Positions 31,640 to 41,538 of a stretch of 64,000 nt of DNA are shown piece by piece (the stretch's first letter is position 1; every line of letters begins with the position of its first letter). The DNA comes from Malachius bipustulatus (Eukaryota; Arthropoda; Insecta; Coleoptera; Melyridae), in assembly GCA_910589415.1 (NCBI GenBank), contig OU342631.1, positions 56,944,598 to 57,008,597 on the forward strand, given 5' to 3'. The notes under the pieces were generated by a model. That model was not told where the DNA came from. It made no database searches and worked only from the letters and a program-made list of their open reading frames with translations. A program made the translations under genes and the position numbers.

Positions 31640-34420
31640 ATTACTTCCAGTTATTTGTGTAGTGATTACTAAAATCAGGTATGAAAGTGGCATTTAATAT
31701 CATCTTAGCATCGCTAATTTCTATTTGTTCTAGATTAGGTGATTTTGAGGTCGACAAAGCATTGTAAATACCGTCATCATAGAGTTTTGAAAAACAAATC
31801 CCGGCGTTGGCAAGATGGCGTGCCCACCTTGGTAAGGAAAAATAACTACCAGACTGAGAATTTCAGACAACAATGTTAAGCATTTGACTTTTCAGGGTTT
31901 TAATTATAGGTTCCAACTCAAGATTTTAGTTATTTCCAATTTCAAGTTCACCCTCCTGTTTGGATTATGATTTATGGCTCATCGTACTAAATAATGGGTT
32001 AATTAATGTTCCTTTTTGGTCTACAATTGGTTTATTTGGTGGCGTCCTTTTCATGAAGCATGACTTTCGTCAACAAGTGGTTCGACAAATACCAACTTTG
32101 GTATTTTTGGTGACGTAGTTGCCAGACATCGAGTGGAGTGAGAAGTCAAGACGTTCTATCCTTTTCTTTGATTGTCTCTTCTCAACCGGAATTCAAGAAT
32201 CAAGTTCACGCAAGATGGAGTCTATCAAGGTACTTTACCTACAAAATTATATTTTCATGAATTGGAAAATACTAAAAACCAAGTGACGTTTATTATAGAA
32301 ATGTTTGATATGTGTCATTAATTATTGATGACCATTTGTTTGCTTATCTATTATTTAAATTTGAAGGTATACCTAATTGGTATAAAATTTTATCTATTAA
32401 GTAATGATAGTTAATGATGATGATTAAGATGAGTTTTTAATTCTTGAGGTAGGTACTATTTTGGTAGAGATAGTTGAGGTTAGGTGTGTGTAAATTTATG
32501 TATGAGTGCCTAAAGAAGGCAGAATTATTATCTTTTATAGATTTAAGTATTTGTTTTGAATAATAATGATACCTTTTAAAGGTCATGTGAATATTTTAGC
32601 AAGTAAAATGAATCTTTATATTAAGTATATCTCATGATACATTATTTTTCTCCTGGAATTGTTTTGATTTAATTGGATATAATTTCCAATAAATTTGTTA
32701 CTGTTATAGTGTGGCTTTTCTTTTAGTTAGTGATGTTGTTGTGTGACCTTTATAAAAAAAAGAACAACAGCGTAGGGCAGGTCAGTAATTTCAGTATTTT
32801 GGTACAATTTTTAATCTAGACTCTAGACGATCATTATAAATTTGTATTTTTTTTCTCTCTCTTTTTGTGGTGTGGTTAGTTCGCCGAAGAACTGACCGAC
32901 ATCACACCTCCTCCGTTCCTTTTGGGTTCAAAGGAATCAGAAGGTACCCGGACGGAGTGAGAGGAGATACATCCTCTGCTCCCCATTTTGGCCTTTCATT
33001 CTAAATTAAAAATCAAGCGAGTAGAGAGGGTTGCAATAACATATGCATTGTGCAGAAGGTTCTAGAAATAATAACTGTAGATACGAAATTGAATTACATT
33101 TTTCATTATAATCACTCCATAATTATCGTAATATCAAAATAAACTCACAGGGTTTACTTGTGGAACGACAAACGTTATCAACTATCTTTTTTTACTGTAC
33201 ACTCTATTGTTAGTCGGATTATGGAATACTAGTGTATCATCTGGGCACCACCCGTTGTTACTCACATTGTTAGATTTGAAGGGTGGCATCATATTCGACA
33301 ATGACCGTAATTATTACCTATTATAATAATTAATTTTGTCACCACTTGATTTTGTTTTGACTGATTTTGAATCCTTCTAAAGTTATAAATTGTGTCATCA
33401 CATGCTCTTCAATTTTAAAGCTCTTTTTGTTTTACTAAAACGGAGTAGAGTCATATAGGATAAGCTACGGTGTCCTCTTTAGTACTGCTGGAATCTGTAA
33501 TAATTTAAACTTTAGGAAAATTCACAAGGTTGGTAAAATCCGTGTAGTTTTACGAAATCATGACAGTTCATAGTTTTATAAATAATCTAACAATTCTGAT
33601 TGGTCATCTGAAATAGGTACCTAGTATACAATGTACATCTGAAGTAGTAGTACTGAAGTATCTAGTGTAGTTCCTGATGTTTGCAAAGTCTCCATAACAA
33701 GTTTGTAATAAGAAAAAACTATGATACAGTATTATTGTGAATATGAAACTTTGTTTTGTAAACTGGGTACTTACACTGTGTTAATTTTTGTGTTACCGCA
33801 GTTTATTTTTAAGTTGAATTTGTAGATTTATGAAGTTTGTAAAATTAAAGATTTCTGATTGCAATATATTCAATCTCAGGCATGACTTTTTTTCCCGAAG
33901 CCCTAAATTACTTCTTCATTTGCTTACACGATGGCAAAATTTAATATTAATTTTGAAGTTTGACGGTAATTTTTATCAGTGATGAAAAGTTAAAGCTTTC
34001 AATAAAACAACTCGAATATTTACTTTTTTTTAATATATTAGTTTTTAAGTTATTTTTTATTATTATATTTTTACAGTTTTTATTTGAATGAAGTAATAAT
34101 AACATTAATTTGCCCATGGATAAATAAAATAGTGAGTCCTCAACTCGTAGTAACTGAGATAGAAATAATTAAATTAGACAACTGTCAGACAACTGGATTG
34201 AAGAAGGCAAGTAAGAGAGTCATCGGTATGAGACTCATGAATCATCAGTCTGCTGCAGTCACGTTCTGCATACTGGAGTCGCTAGACTGCTCTGCAGTAG
34301 GCCTAGATCGTGAGCGTGCCACCTCTAATAGTGCTTCTGGTTCTAGTAGCGCAACGGCATTTTTCAGTCTGCATAGGGATGTTCCAAATTCCTATGGAGA
34401 ATTAGAATAGATTAGAGAAA
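31640..34420. other. No gene recognised
   Basis: AT-rich, possibly intronic. It holds a partial copy of the 150-bp MITE at 33531-33604 and little else. The 108-codon open frame at 34084-34410 has no recognisable domain. Confidence 0.5.
33531..33604. repeat. Partial copy of the 29374 MITE
   Basis: Shares GTAGTTTTACGAAATCAT and TCTAACAATTCTGATTGGT with 29374-29523, with the same spacing. The right arm is missing. Confidence 0.7.
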
Positions 34421-34424
34421 CTGC

Positions 34425-34910
34425 ACAGGAAAACTATCGAAGGTAACAATACATGTTCTCAACTCTTAGCAGACGATACAACTATCTCATTAAGATAAGG
34501 ACAAACGACTTTCCGCAAATTATATCAACGGTTCATGACCCACTTGAGAAAGCATCTACATGGCTTAGAATCAATAGACCAAAATTGAACTTAGCAGAAA
34601 CTGAGTTGATAGATTTTCATTCTTCTGGATCACATCTACCATCTCTGCCTGACATCCCTAATGAGAATAGCCTGATTAAGCCCAGAGAGGTCGTGAAATT
34701 TTTGGGCTTTCACATCGATTAAAATCTAAACTGGACAGCTAGCTCTTGCTTCCTTTCGGGACGACTCCAACACACTGTCCCCCATAATATTCTGCTCTCT
34801 GCATATTATGGATATTTTTATAGTCATCTAGTCTAGAGCATCGCCGTCTGGGGACATCTGGGTATTATCATGATAACATGATAAAGTTTCGATTTTATTG
34901 ACTCCTTTCG
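34425..34910 (+). pseudogene. LINE (jockey/CR1-like) reverse transcriptase fragment
   Basis: CSQLLADDTTISL near 34450-34490 carries the RT catalytic ADD. Then come TNDFPQIISTVHDPLEKAST, WLRINRPKLNLAETEL, VKFLGFHID near 34695-34720, and a thumb region with LLSAYYGYFYSHLV and AVWGHLG near 34790-34865. Frameshifts and stops break it. Both the 5' part of the RT and the endonuclease are missing. Confidence 0.8.
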
Positions 34911-35739
34911 CCTCAGATTCGTGGCCTCCGGGTTAGACACGGTGGCGCAATTTTTAAAAGAATTCCCTGAACTTTCATCACAGTTCCGTAGCACATCAAA
35001 CTTGAAATTATTATCAAGAAAAGGAGTGTACTCCCATGACTATTTCGATTGATATTGCGTCAAGTAGACACAAATTCCGGAATACTTTAATATTGATATT
35101 TCATAATAATTACAGAACGTCACAGCGAGCGAGTAATTCAGGTCAGGACAACATGATTGTTGTTTCAATAGTTGATATTACAAAATTATTAATAAAAGCT
35201 AACTTTCAAGCGTGATATAAAATTGGGGAAAGTAGGTGATTGACTTGCTGACTTAATCAGAAAAGTTTAAATAAAAGAATTGACTCTCCAATTGCAGGGG
35301 GCTCTCCGTCTCCGCCCGCGGAGGGAGTAAGTGGCCCGCACTCTGCGAGCCAAAGTGAATCTGGCATTCCGCTAGTTAAGCGGGCATACTGGGCAATAAG
35401 GGCAAGTACTATCTCAGTGCGTTCAGTGAAGTGAGTACATATGTGTCCCTCAAGAGTCTACCCCAATAATCGGAAAAGCTGAGCTCACAGCGGCCCAAAA
35501 CTCCTTATACCGACTGGGTCATCTAACGTGTAAGTACCTCTTTTTGGGTGTACCAAATGATAGTAGGTGAAAGATATTTGATTGGCGAGTTTTTCATAAA
35601 TAGTTATGTACTAGGGCTCCACAGGGTTGAGTCATTATAGGTGTATATAAACATTGTTGATTCTAACATTTCATACTTTTATGTAATAAATTAGGTGTTT
35701 TAAAAAATACAATTTTTTTAACCCCTAACCTCCCTTTAA

Positions 35740-37243
35740 CGCGCGACAATATGATAAATTCAATGAGAAACAGCTTCCTGATAAAGCTAACTTTTATAAC
35801 AAGCTCAATGATAGTAATATAACTGATGAGGATTACACCAACGTTTTGCGCTTGCAAGTGTGGAATGCATTTAATTTTAAAAATCTAGGGGAATACTCAG
35901 ATTTATATTTCAAGACTGATGTTATGTTGCTTGCTGATGTATTCGAGCATTTTCGTCGCAGCTGTTTAAGCATATATAAGCTTGATCCTGCTCATTATTT
36001 TACATTACCTGGGTATACATACCTGGGACTGTATGTTGAATCACACTGACATCACTCTTGAATTATTATTGACTGATATTGATATGTTGATGCTTGTGGA
36101 ACGTGGCATTCGGAGTGGTCTCAGCCAATGCTTTCTTAGATCAGGAAAATCTTACAACAAATATATGTATGTCTCATTATATACGGTTGTGTTTAGTAAA
36201 TATCTGACTTATTTTGATATTAATAATCAATATGGTTGGGCTATGTCACAGTCTCAACTTTATGGCGAATTTATTTGGGCGAACCTTGAAAATTTTGATA
36301 TAATGAGTATTGATGATGATGATGCTGATAGGGGGTATATTCTTGAGGTAGACTTGGAATATCCTATGAATTTGCACGATATGCATATTGATATTTCCTT
36401 CTGTCCTTAACATCGATCTGCACCAGGTTCTAAGGAGAAAAAGCTTTTAGCCACATTGTATGATAAGGCCCGGTATGATATACACTACCGCACTTTAAAA
36501 CAAGCCCTAGCTCATTGCTTAAAATTAAAGAAAATACATAGCTTGTTAGAATTCAAGCAATCCCCGTGGCTCAAGATGTACATGGATCTTAATACTAAGC
36601 TAAGAACCCTACTAGCGAGATTAGATTAGAACTATAACGAATTGGAACAGAATTTATTAAATTAATGAACAATACTGTTCTTGGGAAGACGATGGAAAAT
36701 ATATGTAAACGTATCGTTGTGAAACTGGTTACAAAATGACAGGGTCGCTATGGAGCTGAAGCTTTGATTGCTAAACCAGGGCTTAAAAATAGCGTAATTT
36801 TTGATGAGAGCTTGGTAGCCATTGAACTTAACAAAACTGATATCTATTTTAACAAACCAATCTATGTAGGAATTAGTATACTGGATATATCAAAAACTAA
36901 AATTTATGAGTTCCACTATGATTACATGAAGCTATTATTTGCTGATAAGTGTAGAGCTGCTTATACAGATACGGATTCCATTATTTACTCGATAGACTGC
37001 CCCAATATCTATGATATTATTCAGCGTGATTACCATGATAAATTTGATACTAGCGATTATCCCAGAGATATTATTTATAACATTCCACAAGTCAATAAGA
37101 AAGTGCTGGGCCTAATGAAAGATGAAATGAATGGGAAAATAAGGACTCAATTTGTTGGCTTGAGATCGAAAATGTATGCTATCAGAGTTGACGGGCTTGA
37201 CCATGCTAAAAAGGCTAAGCGAGTGAAGAATCATACCGGGTGT
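35740..37243 (+). pseudogene. Polinton/Maverick-type DNA polymerase B, broken
   Basis: Protein-primed family B polymerase landmarks appear in order. Exonuclease III region: DLYFKTDVMLLADVFEHFRR, ~35895-35955. Then LPGYTWDC (~36000-36030), polymerase motif A YFDINNQYGWAMSQS (~36208-36252), [19 protein letters not shown] with KLMNN and GKTMENI for motif B (~36500-36705), and motif C YTDTDSIIY (~36962-36988). After this comes VLGLMKDEMNGK. Several frameshifts and stops occur and the N-terminal exonuclease motifs are missing. In a live Polinton this enzyme replicates the element. No integrase or capsid gene is nearby. The frame is cut at 37243 by a DNA element and resumes at 38845. Confidence 0.85.
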
Positions 37244-38842
37244 CCCATCGTATAGAATTCTCGCGAACAAAGGTATTTCTGATTAAAATTTTTATATGAA
37301 AATTTACATACGTAGATTACAATAAACCTACTATGATAATGATGTAATCATTTTTGGTAAATTAATTAAAAGTGACTTTCGATTTTCGACATCGATTTTA
37401 TATCGAAATACTAATCGCATCTCTTTTTGATTTTTAATACACTTCTTGTGGAAAAAAGTTCCTTCCATAACAAACAGTAATTTGTTGATTGATATCTTTG
37501 ACCATAATTGAGTAATTTGCCATCAAATTTGATCATAAAATCGGAATAAAGTTTATGATTATTATTATAAACCCGTCACTAAAGCAATAATTATTTACAA
37601 CTTTAGTCACATGCTGTGAACTAGCAGCTTTGTCGTAATAAACAGGTATAGTTTATTCCAAGGTATAAGGGAGCTCGTAAATAATAGGTACTGTAAAATA
37701 TCTGTAAACTGGCTGCAGATATGGTTTATGACGACAATGGACCGCACTAACGAGAAGTTTTTTTTACACTACCTTTCAATTCGGAAAAAGTTACAGGAAA
37801 GTTTTGAAAATTGAAAATTTTATATTCTAGTGATATAAACACCATGTCAATTTTTTTTTTCAAAAAATTCAAAAAAATTTGAATATCCTCCTTTTTTCCA
37901 TTTCTTCTTGAAATTTTTTAAAGTTAAAGGTTTTCAGTATACTTTTCCACTAAAAAAAAATCAGTTCAATTCCTTCAAAAAAGTGCTCATAAACGGTTAT
38001 CGAAATTTAGCAATTTTTACCCTTTTCCTTTACCCTTTTTCGGTGGACATTTGATGAGTTTAGGTGATTTTCGTAAAGTGACGTCGTCCTCAATAGTGTA
38101 TTTTTTTTTATTAAGAAATAGACTAAAAAATCTAAATGAAGTCTAAATAATAATATGTAAAATTCAGGACACATATTCTACTCCAGCCGTTTTTGTAGAA
38201 ACGAAACGATTAAGCGCAACCTTAATGCGGCCTTGACCGGCTTGAGTGAGCTTGCCATCCAGGTGTTTATTTACATTCCTTTCTATTGTTAAGGGGTAAT
38301 TTGTGGACAGCTTAATGATGGCAATATAATTTACGACTTTCCTTATACCTTGGAATGAACTATACCTAAGGAAAATTTCTACCCCTATTTCATAGAATTG
38401 GAGTCCGCCTTTGTAGAGGAGAATGCAAGATGTTTATTCTCAACTAAGTCGTAAATAACTAGCACACTTGACCATTTTTTTTACCTTTCACCGCATTTAA
38501 TAGTTTTACAAACCAAAATCGTCATAAATTATGTATGATTTTGCCTGATTTGACATTATCTGCAATTAATGGCATTGCTTTATAAATTTTCAATTTCTAA
38601 TTTCACAGGCGGATTACTAATGATATTTAGAATTTATTGATATAAAAAAAAATAAGATTTTTTTTGTCGCTTAATTAGTTTTAGTTTCAATTAGTTAAGC
38701 GATTGCACGCTTAATTAAGCTCACTACAAACATGCTGATTAGACCAGATTATAGAGAATTAAATTATTCATGAATGTGTCGCGAATAAAATACTGTAATT
38801 TACTTATAAAGTGTATTATTCGCGAGAATTCTATACGATGGG
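37244..38842. mobile_element. 1.6-kb inverted-repeat DNA element inserted in the polymerase relic
   Basis: The ends are CCCATCGTATAGAATTCTCG and then CGAA at 37244-37267, with an exact mirror at 38819-38842. A weaker match extends a few bases outward (GGTGT versus GGTCT). Subterminal inverted segments also pair, for example GGTATAGTTTATTCCAAGGT near 37647 against ACCTTGGAATGAACTATACC near 38348. DNA polymerase coding similarity runs up to the left end and resumes straight after the right end. No transposase frame is seen, so it is non-autonomous. The superfamily is not assigned. Confidence 0.8.
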
Positions 38843-38844
38843 AG

Positions 38845-39078
38845 ACCTGTATAGTTAAAAATCGAATCTCTTTTGATTACAATTTGGTTTGCGTGCGTGA
38901 GGAAATTGAGCAGTCCGTTAAGCAAAAGCTAATCAAAAGTGAGACGCAGCAAGTGTCTAGCATCACTAATATCAAAATTGCCTTAAGTCCCCATGATAAT
39001 AAAAGATACTTAGTAAATGGTACACTTAGCTATGATACACTTCCTTGGGAACACTATTCTATTAGGACATCTGCATAG
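38845..39078 (+). pseudogene. Polinton-type DNA polymerase B, C-terminal end
   Basis: KNRISFDYNLVCV then VSSITNIKIALSPHDNKRYL and YDTLPWEHYSI, the usual C-terminus of Polinton polymerases. It ends at a stop at 39076. It completes the frame broken at 37243. Confidence 0.8.
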
Positions 39079-39146
39079 AATCCTACCCGCAAAAGAAAAA
39101 TCGAAAATGTTGATGTTATACCCGCTAAACTAAGAAAAACTTGTTA

Positions 39147-39410
39147 AGGTTTGTCATTGTATATTGTATCCTGATTTGATCATTCTTATATCACTTCTTG
39201 TAGGTATATTGATTTATGTTATGTATAAAATTTATAATAAACAAAAATAATCATTAATAGTAGGTTTACTGCATTGATAAAACTTTGTATACGTTTATAG
39301 TTTGCCATTGTATCTTGAGTTAATCATTCTTATCGCCTCTTGTATTTTGATTTGACTTATGCCTTGTATATAATTTATATTGAATAAAAGTTATTCGTAG
39401 TATACTGTAT
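39147..39410 (+). repeat. Diverged tandem duplication, ~150-bp unit
   Basis: GTTTG(T/C)CATTGTAT(A/C)TTG at 39149 and again at 39299, each followed by ATCATTCTTAT and TATAATTTATA-like runs. Non-coding tail of the Polinton relic. Confidence 0.6.
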
Positions 39411-39679
39411 TGGTTTATTGGGGTGTATATGTAGATCGCCTCCTCTTGGTGCACCCTGGGTAATGTTAAATGATCTGCTTTTCATAACCTACTTTCCTTT
39501 TTACCGCTTTCTACGGTTGAAGAGGCAGGTCATTCCTAGAGATCATCCAAATGTGTCGGGCAGTCCTTTAACCGATATGGCTGTAGCGCTCGGTCCATAG
39601 CGACATTCGACCCTTACATATTTCGGCAGTAATCTACTGACACTGGTGTGATCGTGGAATTTCCCATTTGAGGAAAGCC

Positions 39680-39845
39680 GTTTACCTCGGGCCTCTGTGT
39701 AGTGCCTTTGAATTCTGAGGGGCCGTATTGATTTAAAATACTTAACGGTCGACCTGTCCTTGCTGCGCAGCTACCTACCTCGGGCCTCTTGAGTAGCGCC
39801 ATTGAATTCCGATGGGCTTTATGGCTATAAATTACTAACGGTATC
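39680..39845 (+). repeat. Two diverged copies of a ~95-bp unit
   Basis: ACCTCGGGCCTCT, then GTAG(T/C)GCC(T/A)TTGAATTC, occurs near 39685 and 39777. Each copy closes with ACTAACGGT or ACTTAACGGT. Confidence 0.6.
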
Positions 39846-40857
39846 ATCGTAGGAGCTTCAACATTTAACCGTATTTTCCATAATAACCTTAAATATTCTT
39901 TACGAAGGAATATACACACTGCTTAAATACATCGGTCAGACGAGCTTGCAAACCTCGCAGTTGTATTGATGATAGCAGTGACACATAGACACACAATCAT
40001 TGGGTACGTTAACCTGACGTTAACTGTTGTTGAGGTTGCGCCTGCGTCCGGACATATTTCACTCTTAGCACAGTCAACGTATTGAAATGGATCGCACCTA
40101 GGTAGGATGATAAGTAATTATTTCCACCTCCCTCGTTAAATCAGCCAAAATCGAAAAAGCAAACAGTGCGAGAATATAGGTACGTGAATACAAGAAGGTG
40201 AAATTGTTAGAAAATTCCAACACAGCCACCCGCCGTTACATCAAGTAAACGATCCCGTCAGCTCAAATATTCATAAAATAGAATCGCTCTAACTAGCCAC
40301 AATTCAGTCCTTCGAGAAAGCGACCACTGCAAGGGTAAAGAAACCATTGCCAGATGTTAGGGCAGGCGTTGTGGCGAGACACTGTCGGCCCGCGTGATGA
40401 AAGAAAAGAAGAGCTGACCTACATACAAGAACGGTCGGAAAGATACAGACCGGGTGAAATCAGAATTAAACAATAACACCTCGCAAGAACACTCGTAACT
40501 CGTTAGTTATTACAAATACGATAATGGAAAGTTCACCAATCGATAGGGCGAATTAATAAACCCCAATAGCCGGAAAAGCATCCCGGTACCTAGACGGCAA
40601 GTAGGGGTAAACGCGAAGTGAAAGTTGTGTCGGTGTAATTATAATAACTAGACACAATGAAAAGTACCTAAACGCGTTGACCGATTTGAAGGAAAATTTA
40701 GTTAGTGCAGGTTTAGGACAATTCAGTGAGGTAGCCGCGAGGTCAAGTCGCTAAGTCCAGTAATTAGGAAAATACGATTAAGGACTAAATCACGGCAGGA
40801 GAGAAGAGTCAATAAGGTTCATTATTGCGCGGTGTTTAGAAATCGGGCGACTGCTTC

Positions 40858-40865
40858 TATAAAAG
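40858..40865 (+). promoter_or_regulatory. Possible TATA box
   Basis: TATAAAAG in a GC-richer context, with candidate start sequences CCAGAC (~+30) and TCAGC (~+43) downstream. It resembles an LTR-type core promoter, but no transcript unit is visible. Confidence 0.25.
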
Positions 40866-40950
40866 CAGACGTCCTGCCGGAGCTCCAGACAGATAGAGAT
40901 CAGCTTCCGAGCAGGTCGTATCTGACTTCCTAACCCTTTATACGGTACCC

Positions 40951-41310
40951 AGAGATGGCTTAGCGGACTCCGGGATACCTAATCCTATCTAAACCTGAAA
41001 ATTCGAATCCAGAGATGGCATAGCGGACTCCGGTCGAATTTCCCTTATCTACCTTGGAAAAATTCCAGTTGAAAACCCGAAACGAGCAAAATATCGTTTC
41101 ACGCCTATTTCAAATCACAATTCTACATTTCCTTAAAAAAAATTCGAATCCAGAGATGGCATAGCGGACTCCGGCCGAATTTCCCTTATCTACCTTGGAA
41201 AAACTCCAGTTGAAAACCCGAAACGAGCAAATATCGTTTCCCACCAATTTCTAATCACAATTCTAATAAAATTCGAATCCAGAGATGGCATAGCGGACTC
41301 CGGTCGAATT
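40951..41310 (+). repeat. Tandem array with AGAGATGGC(A/T)TAGCGGACTCC core
   Basis: The core recurs at 40951, 41011, 41152 and 41281. The two larger units are about 141 and 129 bp and share TTTCCCTTATCTACCTTGG and GTTGAAAACCCGAAACGAGC. The LINE inserted into the last unit. Confidence 0.9.
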
Positions 41311-41538
41311 TTTTAATAATAATAATAATAATAACTATTTATTTCCAACAGATGCATAAAGGCACCCAATTACAGGAAACAATTTAATTTAATATATACA
41401 TACGAAAAAAATAAACAAAAACATGCGATAATACCTATATCTATTTTATGCCTAAAATCATAAACCTATAAGTACAAAAACAAGATGCCAGAGAAAATAC
41501 AGGAGAAAGAAAATACAAAATACAAGACGGCCGCGACG

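Noticed and set aside
34084..34410. 108-codon protein gene
   Set aside because: No domain, biased start region, adjacent to a LINE relic. Probably chance.
40951..41310. Tandem tRNA-like genes
   Set aside because: The A-box-like and B-box-like sequences are only about 15 bp apart, too close for a tRNA, and no cloverleaf forms.
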